From: Pseudomonadales bacterium
Lineage (GTDB): Bacteria > Pseudomonadota > Gammaproteobacteria > Pseudomonadales > UBA5862
Assembly: GCA_024234215.1 (NCBI GenBank)
Contig: JACKOQ010000003.1
Span: 310,001 to 374,000, forward strand
Direction: 5' to 3'
Length of the DNA: 64,000 nucleotides
Made by a program: the position numbers and the translations under genes. Positions 41,089-50,797 of the stretch are shown piece after piece. Under the pieces are notes generated by a model, which ran no database searches, was not told the origin of the DNA, and was given only the letters and a program-made list of their open reading frames with translations. The stretch's first letter is position 1; each line of letters begins with the position of its first letter.

Positions 41089-41403
41089 ATGTCGAAATTC
41101 GAGAACGTGTCCGTCGTCAAGCAGGCCAATGTCTATTTTGACGGCAAGGTGACCAGCCGCAGCATTCATTTTTCCGATGGATCGATGAAAACCCTGGGCT
41201 TCATGCTGCCCGGAGAGTATCGCTTCAACACCGGCGACCGGGAGCTGATGGAGATCATGTCGGGCAAGCTCGACCTGCAGCTGTCCGGCAGCAGCGAGTG
41301 GCGGCCGATCACTGCCGGTCAATCCTTCGAGGTGCCGGGCGCTTCGAGCTTCACGGTCAGGGTGAGCGAACCGACCGACTACTGCTGCTCATTCATCAAG
41401 TGA
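41089..41403 (+). CDS. ppnP: pyrimidine/purine nucleoside phosphorylase PpnP
   Basis: A 104-aa single-domain cupin. KQANVYFDGKVTSRSI, GEYRFNTGDRELMEIMSG, ITAGQSFEVPG and the CCSFI C-terminus match PpnP (YaiE), which phosphorolyses several nucleosides to base and ribose-1-phosphate. Length is normal. It stands alone, with a well-defined promoter and the APC permease convergent downstream. Confidence 0.95.
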   Translation: MSKFENVSVVKQANVYFDGKVTSRSIHFSDGSMKTLGFMLPGEYRFNTGDRELMEIMSGKLDLQLSGSSEWRPITAGQSFEVPGASSFTVRVSEPTDYCCSFIK

Positions 41404-41460
41404 TCGGCCCGCCGGGCAGCAGCGGCAGGCACCCTGACGGGCGGCCAGAGCTGCGCTGCC

Positions 41461-42804
41461 CTACCCGTCGATGTCGGCCACTGCCTGTGGCCGCACCAGC
41501 AGATAGAGAACGATGATGGCCACGATGATGCCGCCGGCGATGTAGACCGGCGTCAGATCACTCGCACGCACCCCTTCGATCACCCGGTTGATGATGAAGA
41601 GCAGGGAGATGCCGGCACCCGCGGCCGGCACCCACTGCGGCACCTCGAAGCCGCCCTTGGGTTCATCGGCACGGCGCTGCAGCCGCAGCAGCGACAGGTT
41701 CACCAAGGTGAACGAGCCGAGCAACAACAGGCTGGTGGCACTGGCCAGCGTGCGGATGTCCCCAACCAGGGCCAGGCCGAGCACGATCGCCATCAGCAGC
41801 AGAATCGCCACATGCGGCGTCTGTCGCCGGACATGCAGCCGCCCCAGCAGCTTCGGCAGCAACCCCTGATGCGCCATGCCATAGGCCAACCTTGACCCCA
41901 TGATGGAGTTCAGCAGCGCGGTGTTGGTCACCGCAAACATCGCCACCACGGTGAACAGCAGCGGCGGCACCCATGGCGCCGCCACCCGCACCACCGCCAC
42001 CAGCGGGCCGGTTTCGACCGCAAGCTGCGCATGGGGCACCACCGAAACCGCCGTGATCGAAACGGCAATGTAGATCAGGGTCGCAATGCCCAATGCACAG
42101 AGCAGGGCAATGTGAAAGATGCGGCGCGGTTCGCGCACCTCCTCCGAGATGTTCAGCAGATCCTCGAAACCGATGAAGGCATAAAAGGTCAGCACCGCGC
42201 AGGAGAGCACCATGGGTACCGAAAAGTCGCCGCCAGGATTCTTGAGCGACGTGGCATCGAGGTAATCGACACTGCCCCAGTAGCGAAAACCGACCACAAT
42301 CACCAGCAGCAGCCCGCCGGCCTCGACCACCGTGCAGAGCGCATTGACCCACGCCGACTCGCGCATGCCGACATAGTTGATCACCGTCAGCGCCAGCAGG
42401 AACAGCAGCACCACCGCCTTGATCGGGATGGCGGTGAAGATCTCATGGGTATAACCGGCAAAGACCTGGCTGGCCGCCGCCATCGAGGTGATGCCGGACA
42501 TCATCACCGCCAGACCGACGACATAGCTGATGGCGGGCAGTCCAAATGCCCGCTGGGTCACATAGGCCGCCCCGCCGGCCCGCGGGTAGCGCGACCCCAG
42601 TGAGGCGTAGGAGAGTCCGGTCAGACCGGCCGCCACCATGCTGGTGACGAAGCCGAGCCAGACCAGGTTGCCCAGTTCTGCGGCCGCCTTACCCACCAGG
42701 CCGTAGATGCCGGCCCCCAGCATGTTGCCAATGCCATAGACCGTCAGGGCCACCACACCCAGCGTGGGTCTGATGGCGGCAGGCGAATTTTCAGCTTCCT
42801 TCAC
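41461..42804 (-). CDS. APC-family amino acid permease
   Basis: A 447-aa inner-membrane protein with about 12 hydrophobic helices. VYGIGNMLGAGIYGLVG (unwound helix 1), GLTGLSYASLGSRYPRAGGAAY and the AFIGFEDLLNISEEV segment are typical of the amino acid-polyamine-cation superfamily. The substrate cannot be told. Start is GTG 42802-42804 with AGGGGGC upstream. It follows amtB by 31 bases on the same strand, so the two nitrogen-related transporters are probably cotranscribed. Confidence 0.9.
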   Translation of the reverse strand: MKEAENSPAAIRPTLGVVALTVYGIGNMLGAGIYGLVGKAAAELGNLVWLGFVTSMVAAGLTGLSYASLGSRYPRAGGAAYVTQRAFGLPAISYVVGLAVMMSGITSMAAASQVFAGYTHEIFTAIPIKAVVLLFLLALTVINYVGMRESAWVNALCTVVEAGGLLLVIVVGFRYWGSVDYLDATSLKNPGGDFSVPMVLSCAVLTFYAFIGFEDLLNISEEVREPRRIFHIALLCALGIATLIYIAVSITAVSVVPHAQLAVETGPLVAVVRVAAPWVPPLLFTVVAMFAVTNTALLNSIMGSRLAYGMAHQGLLPKLLGRLHVRRQTPHVAILLLMAIVLGLALVGDIRTLASATSLLLLGSFTLVNLSLLRLQRRADEPKGGFEVPQWVPAAGAGISLLFIINRVIEGVRASDLTPVYIAGGIIVAIIVLYLLVRPQAVADIDG

Positions 42805-42835
42805 ACTGCCCCCTGTTGGCCATCAGTTCACCGCT

Positions 42836-44149
42836 TCAGAGGTCGTAGCCTCGCTCGTCATGCAGGGCGAGGTCGAGCCCCATGGTCTCTTCATCACTCT
42901 CGACCCGCATTCCGACCAGCCAATCGATCAGCTTCAGCAGCAGATAGGTGGTCAGCGCGGTGTAACCGAGGGTCGTCACCACGCCAATGAACTGGATGGC
43001 CAGTTGACTGGCCATCGTTCTGCCCTCGGCATAGCCCTGACCGCTGAACAGACCCAACTGATCGGAAGCGAACAGGCCCGCCAGCAGCGTGCCGAGAATA
43101 CCACCAACGCCATGCACCGGAAAAACGTCGAGCGAATCATCGATCTTCAGCTTCTGCTTGAGCAGCTGGGTCATGTAGTAACAGACGATGCCGGCTACGA
43201 AACCGATCAGCAGCGCACCACCCGGTCCGATGTAACCGGACGCCGGCGTCACCGTGCCCAGGCCAGCCACCATTCCGGTCACCAGGCCCAGCATCGAGGG
43301 TTTGCCATGCTTCACCCACTCCATCAGCATCCAGGCGAGGGCCCCGGTCGCGGCGGAGATGTGGGTCGCCAGCATCGCCATGCCGGCGTTGCCATCGGCC
43401 GCCAGCGCCGATCCGGCATTGAAGCCGAACCAGCCCACCCAGAGCATTCCGGCACCGGTCACCGTCATCGTCATGTTGTGTGGCGGCATGGCCTGGGTTC
43501 CAAAACCGCGGCGGTTGCCGACCACCAGCGCGGTGATCAGCGCGGCCACTCCAGCAGTGATGTGCACCACGGTGCCACCGGCGAAATCGAGCAATCCCAG
43601 CTTCGCCAGCCAGCCACCGCCCCAGACCCAGTGGGCCACCGGCACATAGACCAGCAGCAGCCAGAGCATGCTGAACAGCAGCATCGCCGAAAACTTCACC
43701 CGTTCGGCAAATCCACCCACCACCAAGGCCGGGGTGATGATGGCGAAGGTCATCTGGAACATCACGAACACGCTCTCGGGAATCGAGCCCGACAGCGCTG
43801 CTTCGCTCAGACTGGCCAGCAGAAACTGAGCCGAACCACCGATCCAGTCATTGAGGGCACCACCATCGGTGAAGGCGAGGCTGTAGCCACATACGAGCCA
43901 GAGCAGCGAGGCCCCACAGGTGATGGCAAAGCACTGCATCAGCACCGACAGCACATTCTTCGAGCGCACCAGACCGCCATAGAAGAGTGCCAGCCCCGGA
44001 ATGGTCATGAACAGCACCAGCGCGGTGGCTGTCAGCATCCAGCCGCTGTTGCCCTGATTCAGTTCACTGGCATGCGCCAACGGCGTGCAGAACATCAATG
44101 ACAACAGTACGGTCAAAAAGACGGGGGGTCTGGCAGTGGCTGCTGACAT
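42836..44149 (-). CDS. amtB: ammonium transporter AmtB
   Basis: A 437-aa trimeric ammonium channel. A signal-like N-terminus (about 1-27) precedes 11 helices. FYGGLVRSKNVLSV, the pore-lining HIxAG-type HITAGVAAL, GFNAGSALAADG and FPVHGVGGILGTLL with the twin-His position are present. The C-terminal tail is normal length for GlnK binding. No glnK lies next to it in this window. I looked for a sigma-54 site in the leader (44150-44336) and found none convincing. Confidence 0.96.
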   Translation of the reverse strand: MSAATARPPVFLTVLLSLMFCTPLAHASELNQGNSGWMLTATALVLFMTIPGLALFYGGLVRSKNVLSVLMQCFAITCGASLLWLVCGYSLAFTDGGALNDWIGGSAQFLLASLSEAALSGSIPESVFVMFQMTFAIITPALVVGGFAERVKFSAMLLFSMLWLLLVYVPVAHWVWGGGWLAKLGLLDFAGGTVVHITAGVAALITALVVGNRRGFGTQAMPPHNMTMTVTGAGMLWVGWFGFNAGSALAADGNAGMAMLATHISAATGALAWMLMEWVKHGKPSMLGLVTGMVAGLGTVTPASGYIGPGGALLIGFVAGIVCYYMTQLLKQKLKIDDSLDVFPVHGVGGILGTLLAGLFASDQLGLFSGQGYAEGRTMASQLAIQFIGVVTTLGYTALTTYLLLKLIDWLVGMRVESDEETMGLDLALHDERGYDL

Positions 44150-44336
44150 GGGATCGGATCCTCAAGTACGTAAAAACGCACAAAAACGGTGCTTTTTTAT
44201 TGGTCATAACGGGAACAAATCCGGATTGGCACCATAGAAATGCATTTTTGAGGCAAAACCGGATCTGCGCGCGGTTAAAGCAAGCATTGCGCCATTTCTG
44301 TGCGAAACCTCGGCAACACACCCCTGGGCTGGCGCG

Positions 44337-46406
44337 TCAAACCCTGAATCGACGCACAGCCCCCCGCAGCACCCGATCAAGCCGTGCGGCCCGTCGCGCA
44401 GTCGGCTGACCATAACGCAGGACCATGTAGGCCCGGCTGATGCGGTTGACCTCAGCGGCAAGATCGGGACGCATCAGCACAAGACGGCGGGCATAGTCGG
44501 CCGGCGGCTCGCCGGGCCGGCGCGCCAGCCCGGCACTGGTCAGGCGGCGACAGAAACGTTGATAACTGCGATCGGCAGGATCGAGGTGCGGCCCGTTCCG
44601 GCCCGGCAACAGCCAGAACAGCGGCAACAGCATGGCCAGCAGCAGCACCAGCAGCGCGGCACGCGCCAATGTCACGCCATCCACCCCTTCGAACCACTGT
44701 CCCAGCCACTGCTGTTGACGGGACAGGTCGTAGCTCAATACCGTTCGATGCCAACGGTACTCGGCGGCATCACGGAAAAGCTGGAGCCAGTGCAGCCAGG
44801 CGGCAGGCCGCCAGCCAGCTTCCGGCACAGCAGCGGTCAGCGGCTCGCCTGCCAGGGCGGCACGCACCGCGCTCTGGCTGACCCGTTCCGGCGCAATGGC
44901 CGCTGTCGGATCGACCCGGAGCCACGTCATGGCGAGATCACTCCAGACCTCGACCCAGGCATGGGCATCACTCTGGCGCACGATCAGATAGCGATCGATC
45001 GGATTCAACTCACCACCATGGTAGCCGGCCACGATGCGAGCGGGCAGTCCAGCGGCGCGCAGCAGAAAGGTCAGCGCACTGGCGTAGTGCTCGCAGTAGC
45101 CGCTGCGGGTTTCAAACAGGAATTGATCGATCGGCTGATCACCCAATAGCGGCGCTTCAAGCGTGTAATGGAAAGGCTGGTCATGAAAATGGTCGAGCAC
45201 CTGCCTGACTACCGCTTCGGCGGCTGGGTTCTGCGCGCGCCACTGCTCAGCCAGCTTCCGGCTGCGCGGATTGCCGCGCGCGGGCAGTTGCAGATAACGC
45301 TGGCGCTGCTGCACCGAAAGCGTTGCCGGCGCGGTGTCTGTCTGGCGTCGCAACGCAAAGCGGCGGCGCTCACTGATCGGCGTGCTGCTTTGCAACCGAC
45401 CGTCCGTGAGCTTTCTGATGGTCGAATCACCGCTCGATGAGTGATCGAGCGCAAAGATCCAGCGCTTGCCGGTCGGCTCCATCACCAGCTCATAGGGCAC
45501 TCCTTGTCCGGAAGAGGCCATCGGTGCGTCGGCAGACTGAAGGCTCTCCTGTCGCCAGTTGCGTCCATCGAAGTGGGCCAGCACCAGACCGCGCCAGAAC
45601 AGCTCGGCGGCAGGCGGAATTTCCCCTTCGAAACGGGCCCGCAGCACCAGTTCATCCGTCAGCCGCAACCGGCTGATGTCACCCGGGCCGATCTCTTCGG
45701 CAAAGCCGCTGCGGGCAGTCGAACTGGAGAGCGGAATCGACCAGAGCGGCCCGATGCGCGGAAAAAGCAGAAAAAGCGCCACCATCAACGGCAGACTCTG
45801 CCCCAGCAGCCGCGCGGCCCAACCGAGCGCCCGCATCGGTTGCTGCCCATGCAACAGCACCAGCCAACTGGTGACGATCAGCAGCAGCTCGAACAGCGCG
45901 TAGCCCGCCATCAACAGGCTTTGGTCGAACAGAAACTGTGCCAGCATGACAAAGCAGCCGAGCAGGATCAGCACCTGCCCATCACGCCGACTGTTCAGCT
46001 CCAGCCACTTGCCGGCAAACGACAGCAGCAACAGCGCCACCGCCGGCTCCACCCCCACCACACCGGCATAGGTGGCATAGATGGCGGCCAATCCCGACAG
46101 CAGCAGCGGCAGCCGCAGCCAGAGCGGGACCGCATCAGGTCGACGACGCCACCAGAGCGACCGGATCGTCAACGCGGCCGCGCAGACCGCCAGCAACAGC
46201 GGTGGCATCTGCGCCAGTTGCGGCAACAGCAGCGCCAACGAGAGCGTCAACAGCCAGCAAAATGACGTGGGCGACAGCGCTGCGGCGGCATTCCGCTCGA
46301 CCGGGATCAATGCACCATCCTTTTGTTGCACCAGCTTGGAGACATTGAAGCGCAAAAGCGTCAGCGGTGGCGAAAGCGGCCACCGCCACGACGAAGATTC
46401 AGCCAC
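44337..46406 (-). CDS. tgpA: TgpA-type transglutaminase-like membrane protein
   Basis: A 689-aa inner-membrane protein. An N-terminal set of about six helices (roughly residues 40-225) is followed by a periplasmic transglutaminase-like domain with the Cys-His-Asp triad: RSGYCEHYASALTF, DAHAWVEVWSD and RVDPTAAI. A further helix (LARAALLVLLLAMLLPLFW) and a DUF4129-like C-terminal part close the protein. In Pseudomonas TgpA is essential and usually follows moxR and DUF58 genes; neither is adjacent here. The start is uncertain: GTG at 46404-46406 is given, but a downstream GTG could be the true one. Confidence 0.87.
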   Translation of the reverse strand: MAESSSWRWPLSPPLTLLRFNVSKLVQQKDGALIPVERNAAAALSPTSFCWLLTLSLALLLPQLAQMPPLLLAVCAAALTIRSLWWRRRPDAVPLWLRLPLLLSGLAAIYATYAGVVGVEPAVALLLLSFAGKWLELNSRRDGQVLILLGCFVMLAQFLFDQSLLMAGYALFELLLIVTSWLVLLHGQQPMRALGWAARLLGQSLPLMVALFLLFPRIGPLWSIPLSSSTARSGFAEEIGPGDISRLRLTDELVLRARFEGEIPPAAELFWRGLVLAHFDGRNWRQESLQSADAPMASSGQGVPYELVMEPTGKRWIFALDHSSSGDSTIRKLTDGRLQSSTPISERRRFALRRQTDTAPATLSVQQRQRYLQLPARGNPRSRKLAEQWRAQNPAAEAVVRQVLDHFHDQPFHYTLEAPLLGDQPIDQFLFETRSGYCEHYASALTFLLRAAGLPARIVAGYHGGELNPIDRYLIVRQSDAHAWVEVWSDLAMTWLRVDPTAAIAPERVSQSAVRAALAGEPLTAAVPEAGWRPAAWLHWLQLFRDAAEYRWHRTVLSYDLSRQQQWLGQWFEGVDGVTLARAALLVLLLAMLLPLFWLLPGRNGPHLDPADRSYQRFCRRLTSAGLARRPGEPPADYARRLVLMRPDLAAEVNRISRAYMVLRYGQPTARRAARLDRVLRGAVRRFRV

Positions 46407-46433
46407 TCCCTGCTCGGCATGACCCGAGGAATG

Positions 46434-46462
46434 AAAAACCCCGGCACAGGCCGGGGTTTTTT
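46434..46462 (-). terminator. intrinsic terminator after the RND gene
   Basis: AAAAACCCCGG (46434-46444) pairs with CCGGGGTTTTT (46451-46461) across a six-base loop, with A/T tracts on both sides. It lies between the tgpA start and the RND transporter stop, so on the minus strand it should end the YCF48-RND transcript. Confidence 0.9.
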
Positions 46463-46519
46463 ACTCAATCGGCCATTACGTCAGCAATGGCCGGACACAA
46501 GCCGGTTGTCGAACGAAAC

Positions 46520-48853
46520 TCACTGTTTCGCTGCATATTTTGCTGGCTTGATCAGGTAGTGCGCGATGGCGGGAAGCATCCAGACCGCCCCGACCATGTT
46601 CCACAGGAACATGAAGACCAGCAGGATGCCCATGTCGGCCTGGAACTTGATGGGCGAGAAGACCCAGGTGCCGACCCCGAGCGCCAGCGTGAAGCCGGTG
46701 AAGAACACCGCCTTGCCGGTGGTTCTCAGAGTGTGCAGGTAGGCCTCGACCAGGTCATACCCTTCACTGAGAAAGGATTCCAGCTTGGCGAAGATGTAGA
46801 TTCCGTAGTCGACGCCAATGCCGACCCCCAGCGCCACCACCGGCAGCGTCGCCACCTTGAAGCCGATGCCCATGATCGCCATCAGCGCCTCACAGAGAAT
46901 GGAGGTGATGATCAGCGGCGTGATGATGCAGATGGTCGCCAGGATCGAACGGAAGGTGATCAGACAGAGCACGGTCACCGCTGCATAGACCAGCAGCAAC
47001 ATGCGGTTCTGTGAATATTTGATCTCCTGGTTGGTGGCGGCATCGATGCCGGCATTGCCACCGGCCAGCAGCAGCTGCTTCTCCTCGCTGTTGTTTTCGG
47101 CCGCGAACTTCTCGACCAGCTCGGCAACCCGCTGCAACGTCTCGGCCTTGTGGTCATAGAGCGACACCTGAACATAGGCGACGCTGCAATCCATGTTCAT
47201 GCCGGTGATGCCGATCTGCGTGGTCAGCAGGTTCTGATCACGCGCCAGAATCGACCATTTCGGGTTGGCCTCGGTGGTGTTGAAGCTGTAGTACTTCGCC
47301 TTGGTCACCAGCGAGAAGACCGACTGTACGCCTGGGTCATTCTCCAGTGCCCAGGTCAGCTGATCGATCAGCACCGCCGAGGAGTACTCGGTACATTTGT
47401 CCGGTGCGGTCTTCAAAAACACCACCATCACATCGGAGCTGGTGGAGAAGTTCGCGTTGACGTAGGCATTGTCCTTGTTGTAGACCGAATCGGGTCGCAG
47501 CATCGGCTGCCCGGCATCCAGGTCACCGATCTTGAGGTCAGCGCGGAAATAGAATGCGCCACCCAGCAATACCGCGGAGATCAGCAGGGTCACAGGTGCA
47601 ATCCTGCCGCTGGCAAAGCGCGACATCGCATTCCATACCGGCGTGTCCTTGTTCAACTGGGACTGAGCATGTTTGATGCTGGCCTTGGTGACACCGATGT
47701 AGGACATCAGCAACGGCAGCAGCACCAGGTTGGTGAACAGGATCACGAACACCCCGAGGCTGGCGGTGACGGCCAGCTCCTGGATCACCTTGATCGGAAT
47801 CATGTAGAGGGTGGAGAAGCCCACCACGTCACACAGAATCGCCACCGCACCGGGGATGTGCAACACACGGAAGGCGCGACGGGCGGCCATCAGCTTGTCC
47901 TCGCCCTGCCCGGCCTCGCTCGATATCCCCGAGATGATCTGCACGCCATGGCTGACGCCGATCGCGAAGATCAGGAACGGAACCAGCACCGAATAGGGGT
48001 CGAGGCCATACCCCAGCAGCTTGACCAGACCGAGCTGCCAGACCACGGCGATGATCGAACAGAGCAGCGGTACGACCGAGCTCTTCCAGCAGTGTGAATA
48101 GATATAGAGCAGGACGAAGGCGATCCCGATCGAGATCACGAAAAACAGCCCAATGAGCTGGAAGCCCGAGATCAGGTCGGCGATCCACTTCGGAAAGCCA
48201 ACGATATGGATCTTGATCTGATCGGTCTGATACTTGGAACGGATGTCCTGCTCAAGCTTCTTGGAAAACGCCAGATAGTCGAACCGTTCACCCTTGCTGC
48301 GGTCGACCCCGACCAGCGGTACCTTGATGATGGTCGCCTTGAAGTTGTTGGCGATGTAGGTGCCGATGTGGCGTGACCGCAGGACATTCAAACGCACCTT
48401 CTCGATCGCCTCGGGCGTGCCATCGTAGCCGCTGCCGATGATGGCATCCCCCTTCCAGCCGACTGGCGTGGCCGCCTCCCAGCGCAGGCCGGCCGACCAC
48501 ATGGAGATCATGTTGCCCTTGTCGACGCCCGGTGTGTAGAAGACGTCATCGGCGATCTGTCGCAAGGTCTCCAGATACTCCTTGGTGAAGATGTCACCAT
48601 CGACCACTTCGACCGCGATCTGCACCGCGTTCCCTGCGTTGCCGCCGGTCGGCATGTACTTCATCGAGTTCTGGATGTAGGGATGCTGCAGCGGAATCAG
48701 CTTCTCGAACTGCACATCGGGGCGAACCTGAGACATCTGGTAACCCAGAAAGCCGGTGATCAGCAGCACCAGCACCAGAATCGCAATGCGGTTCTCGAAG
48801 ACCAGCCGCTCCAGAAATGGAACGTGATCAATGTTTTTATTTGAGACTTTCAT
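46520..48853 (-). CDS. RND-superfamily (MMPL-type) exporter
   Basis: A 777-aa inner-membrane protein with the duplicated RND layout: helix 1 near 25-45, a large periplasmic loop (about 46-225), five helices, helix 7 near 425-445, a second loop and five C-terminal helices. The paired SSD-like segments FAIGVSHGVQIISG and GVGIGVDYGIYIFAKLES are hallmarks. It belongs to the COG1033 predicted exporters that move lipids or hydrophobic compounds. The YCF48-like gene is 30 bases upstream on the same strand. In pseudomonads such pairs often accompany DUF1302 and DUF1329 genes; those partners are absent next to this copy. Confidence 0.9.
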   Translation of the reverse strand: MKVSNKNIDHVPFLERLVFENRIAILVLVLLITGFLGYQMSQVRPDVQFEKLIPLQHPYIQNSMKYMPTGGNAGNAVQIAVEVVDGDIFTKEYLETLRQIADDVFYTPGVDKGNMISMWSAGLRWEAATPVGWKGDAIIGSGYDGTPEAIEKVRLNVLRSRHIGTYIANNFKATIIKVPLVGVDRSKGERFDYLAFSKKLEQDIRSKYQTDQIKIHIVGFPKWIADLISGFQLIGLFFVISIGIAFVLLYIYSHCWKSSVVPLLCSIIAVVWQLGLVKLLGYGLDPYSVLVPFLIFAIGVSHGVQIISGISSEAGQGEDKLMAARRAFRVLHIPGAVAILCDVVGFSTLYMIPIKVIQELAVTASLGVFVILFTNLVLLPLLMSYIGVTKASIKHAQSQLNKDTPVWNAMSRFASGRIAPVTLLISAVLLGGAFYFRADLKIGDLDAGQPMLRPDSVYNKDNAYVNANFSTSSDVMVVFLKTAPDKCTEYSSAVLIDQLTWALENDPGVQSVFSLVTKAKYYSFNTTEANPKWSILARDQNLLTTQIGITGMNMDCSVAYVQVSLYDHKAETLQRVAELVEKFAAENNSEEKQLLLAGGNAGIDAATNQEIKYSQNRMLLLVYAAVTVLCLITFRSILATICIITPLIITSILCEALMAIMGIGFKVATLPVVALGVGIGVDYGIYIFAKLESFLSEGYDLVEAYLHTLRTTGKAVFFTGFTLALGVGTWVFSPIKFQADMGILLVFMFLWNMVGAVWMLPAIAHYLIKPAKYAAKQ

Positions 48854-48883
48854 GTTGGAATCCCGCTTTATGCCTCAGATCAA

Positions 48884-50116
48884 TCAGTGTGGGAGGTCGA
48901 GCCCTTTGGGGGAGATGCGCTTGACGCCGGCAAAACCAACCGTCAAGAAATTGCCGTCCCCGGCATCGATGATGTTGGCCATGTGCACCCGGTCATCACG
49001 CAGGTAGACGCCAAGACCACTGCCATCGCTCTTCTCGGTGATGAACAGACCGTTGTTGCCGATGAAAACCGGTTTACCATCAGCCCCGATCAGGCCATTC
49101 TGTACCGAAAACTCGGTGTGGGTCGGCATCGCCGTCCAGCTGCCGCCCTGATCATCGCTGTAGGCCACCTGGCCGACCATGCCAGTGATGTAGAGCCGCT
49201 TGCGCGCGACATCGGGCACGATGGAGTAGAGGCTGCGCGGGCTCACCTTGGGAATGGTCTGCCAAGTGGCGCCATGGTCGGTGGAGCGGAAGATGTTGCC
49301 GGTCTCGCCAACGATCAGCATGAGGCCTGAGCCATCGCCCCAGATGTCGTAGTTGTGGTTTTCGGCATTCTGCAGCTTGTGCGCCCAGCTCTCCCACGTC
49401 TTGCCGCCATCGGCGGTGTGGTAGAACTGCGCATAGGAGCCGACCGCGAAACCCTCGCTCTGGTCACGGAACCAGACATTGAGCAGCGGTGAGTTGCTGG
49501 CCTTTTTCAGCGCCTGGATGCGGTCCTCGGCCTGGAACAACCGCTCATCCAGTTCGGCACGGGCCGCTTCGTCATTGGGGTCGGCCTGGTCGAGTGCGGC
49601 CTGCGCCTCGTCGATCTTCTTCTGCCCTTCGGCAACCAGCTGGCTGGCCACGCTGTTTGGCATCAGGCCATCGTGCTGCTTCTCCCAGGTGGCACCGCCA
49701 TCGACGGTTTTCAGGATCACCGCTGCGTCACCGACAGCCCAGCCGGTTTTGTCATCGACAAAGAACAGGTCGGTCAGGGTGAGCTGCACCGGCACCTTGG
49801 CCTGCTGCCAGTTTTTGCCTTGGTCATCGGAATAGACCACGATGCCATACTGACCCACTGCCACCAGACGGGTGCCGGCCTTGGCCACGCCGAGCAGCAG
49901 GGTATGTGCTGCCTTGGGCATCGGCACCGCCGGTGCCTCGATGGGGTCGACGACCGCATGGGCGTGCAGCGCAAACCCCATGGCCAGCGCGCAAAGCGAC
50001 ATGCCAAGGCGCCGAAGCGATTGTGGACGCCTGCTCAGCCCTGAGAATCTTTGGCTAATCCATCGCCCCGATGGGTTGCGAGCACAACCCATTCGATCGT
50101 TTTTGGCAGATAGCAT
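48884..50116 (-). CDS. YCF48-like (BNR/beta-propeller) exported protein
   Basis: A 410-aa protein made of repeated propeller blades: VVYSDDQGKNWQQ, ILKTVDGGATWEK, FYHTADGGKTWES, IFRSTDHGATWQT and AYSDDQGGSWTA. A coiled segment (about 160-200, QAALDQADPNDEAARAELDERL) interrupts them. The hydrophobic signal sequence begins only at about residue 39, after a basic region with two RR pairs. GGGGGAG upstream supports ATG 50114-50116, though a start at Met39 is possible. YCF48-type proteins act as assembly or scaffold factors. Here it is probably the periplasmic partner of the RND exporter. Confidence 0.87.
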   Translation of the reverse strand: MLSAKNDRMGCARNPSGRWISQRFSGLSRRPQSLRRLGMSLCALAMGFALHAHAVVDPIEAPAVPMPKAAHTLLLGVAKAGTRLVAVGQYGIVVYSDDQGKNWQQAKVPVQLTLTDLFFVDDKTGWAVGDAAVILKTVDGGATWEKQHDGLMPNSVASQLVAEGQKKIDEAQAALDQADPNDEAARAELDERLFQAEDRIQALKKASNSPLLNVWFRDQSEGFAVGSYAQFYHTADGGKTWESWAHKLQNAENHNYDIWGDGSGLMLIVGETGNIFRSTDHGATWQTIPKVSPRSLYSIVPDVARKRLYITGMVGQVAYSDDQGGSWTAMPTHTEFSVQNGLIGADGKPVFIGNNGLFITEKSDGSGLGVYLRDDRVHMANIIDAGDGNFLTVGFAGVKRISPKGLDLPH

Positions 50117-50332
50117 GAACTCCCCCTAGAAGATGCTGTCGTTATTATTTCAGCGCGCCATGTTAACCGGGCTTGCGGATGGAATCTAACCCTCTGCCAT
50201 TCCCGCGACAGAGGGTTTCGTTTCTACCCCGGTTTCCAGCACGAAAGCGGCGACTCCGCCTGCGCACTGTTTCATTGGGTAACGAAACCTGCATTCAGTC
50301 ACCCGGCCCACCGGACAACTGCCAGACATGCT

Positions 50333-50698
50333 TCAGCGAAGCGACACCCATCCACCGCGGCTGATGCCCAAAGCCAGCAGGATACCGATCAGATCAGCCC
50401 CCAGGTCCAGCAGCGAGCCGTCCCGTCCCGGCACCCGCAGTTGCAGCAGCTCGATGGCAGCGCCATAGCCAAGCATCACGGCCAGAACGCCCTGCCCAGC
50501 AAGACGCCTTGACCAGCCATGACGCAACAGCAGGGTCAGCGCCAGAAAAGCCAGCAGGTGGTCGCTCTTGTCGTTGCCGGAGGAGAGCGTTGCCGGTTGC
50601 GGAGTCAGCGCCAGCCAGCCAACCAGCAGAAACAGCAACCCAAAGGCGATCCGCAGCAGCGGCTCCAGTCGGCGCCTGAAGCTTTCAACAGTTGACAT
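50333..50698 (-). CDS. VanZ-like membrane protein
   Basis: A 121-aa protein with about four helices: LLRIAFGLLFLLVGWLAL, a DKSDHLLAFLALTLLLRHGW segment with the VanZ-type D-K-x-x-H pattern, VLAVMLGYGAAIELLQ and LGADLIGILLALGI. VanZ-family proteins are small membrane proteins; VanZ gives teicoplanin resistance but most relatives have unknown roles. CGGAGTG precedes the ATG. It is divergent from the glycine-rich gene. The 216-base gap to the YCF48 gene holds nothing I recognise. Confidence 0.8.
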   Translation of the reverse strand: MSTVESFRRRLEPLLRIAFGLLFLLVGWLALTPQPATLSSGNDKSDHLLAFLALTLLLRHGWSRRLAGQGVLAVMLGYGAAIELLQLRVPGRDGSLLDLGADLIGILLALGISRGGWVSLR

Positions 50699-50797
50699 TG
50701 CGCACTCCGCTCTTGGTTCGAGTCGATCACTCGGGTCGATTTCTGCTAGGCTAGCGCCGCTTCGATTTCTGTCACTTCATTCGCCACGAGGCCTTCT

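Noticed and set aside
42764..44101. A 445-codon plus-strand frame opposite amtB
   Set aside because: amtB is certain, and the antisense product has no family resemblance.
44150..44336. A sigma-54 promoter for amtB (TGGCAC...TGCA seen near 44227)
   Set aside because: It is on the wrong strand and the spacing between GG and GC is 12, not 10 bases.
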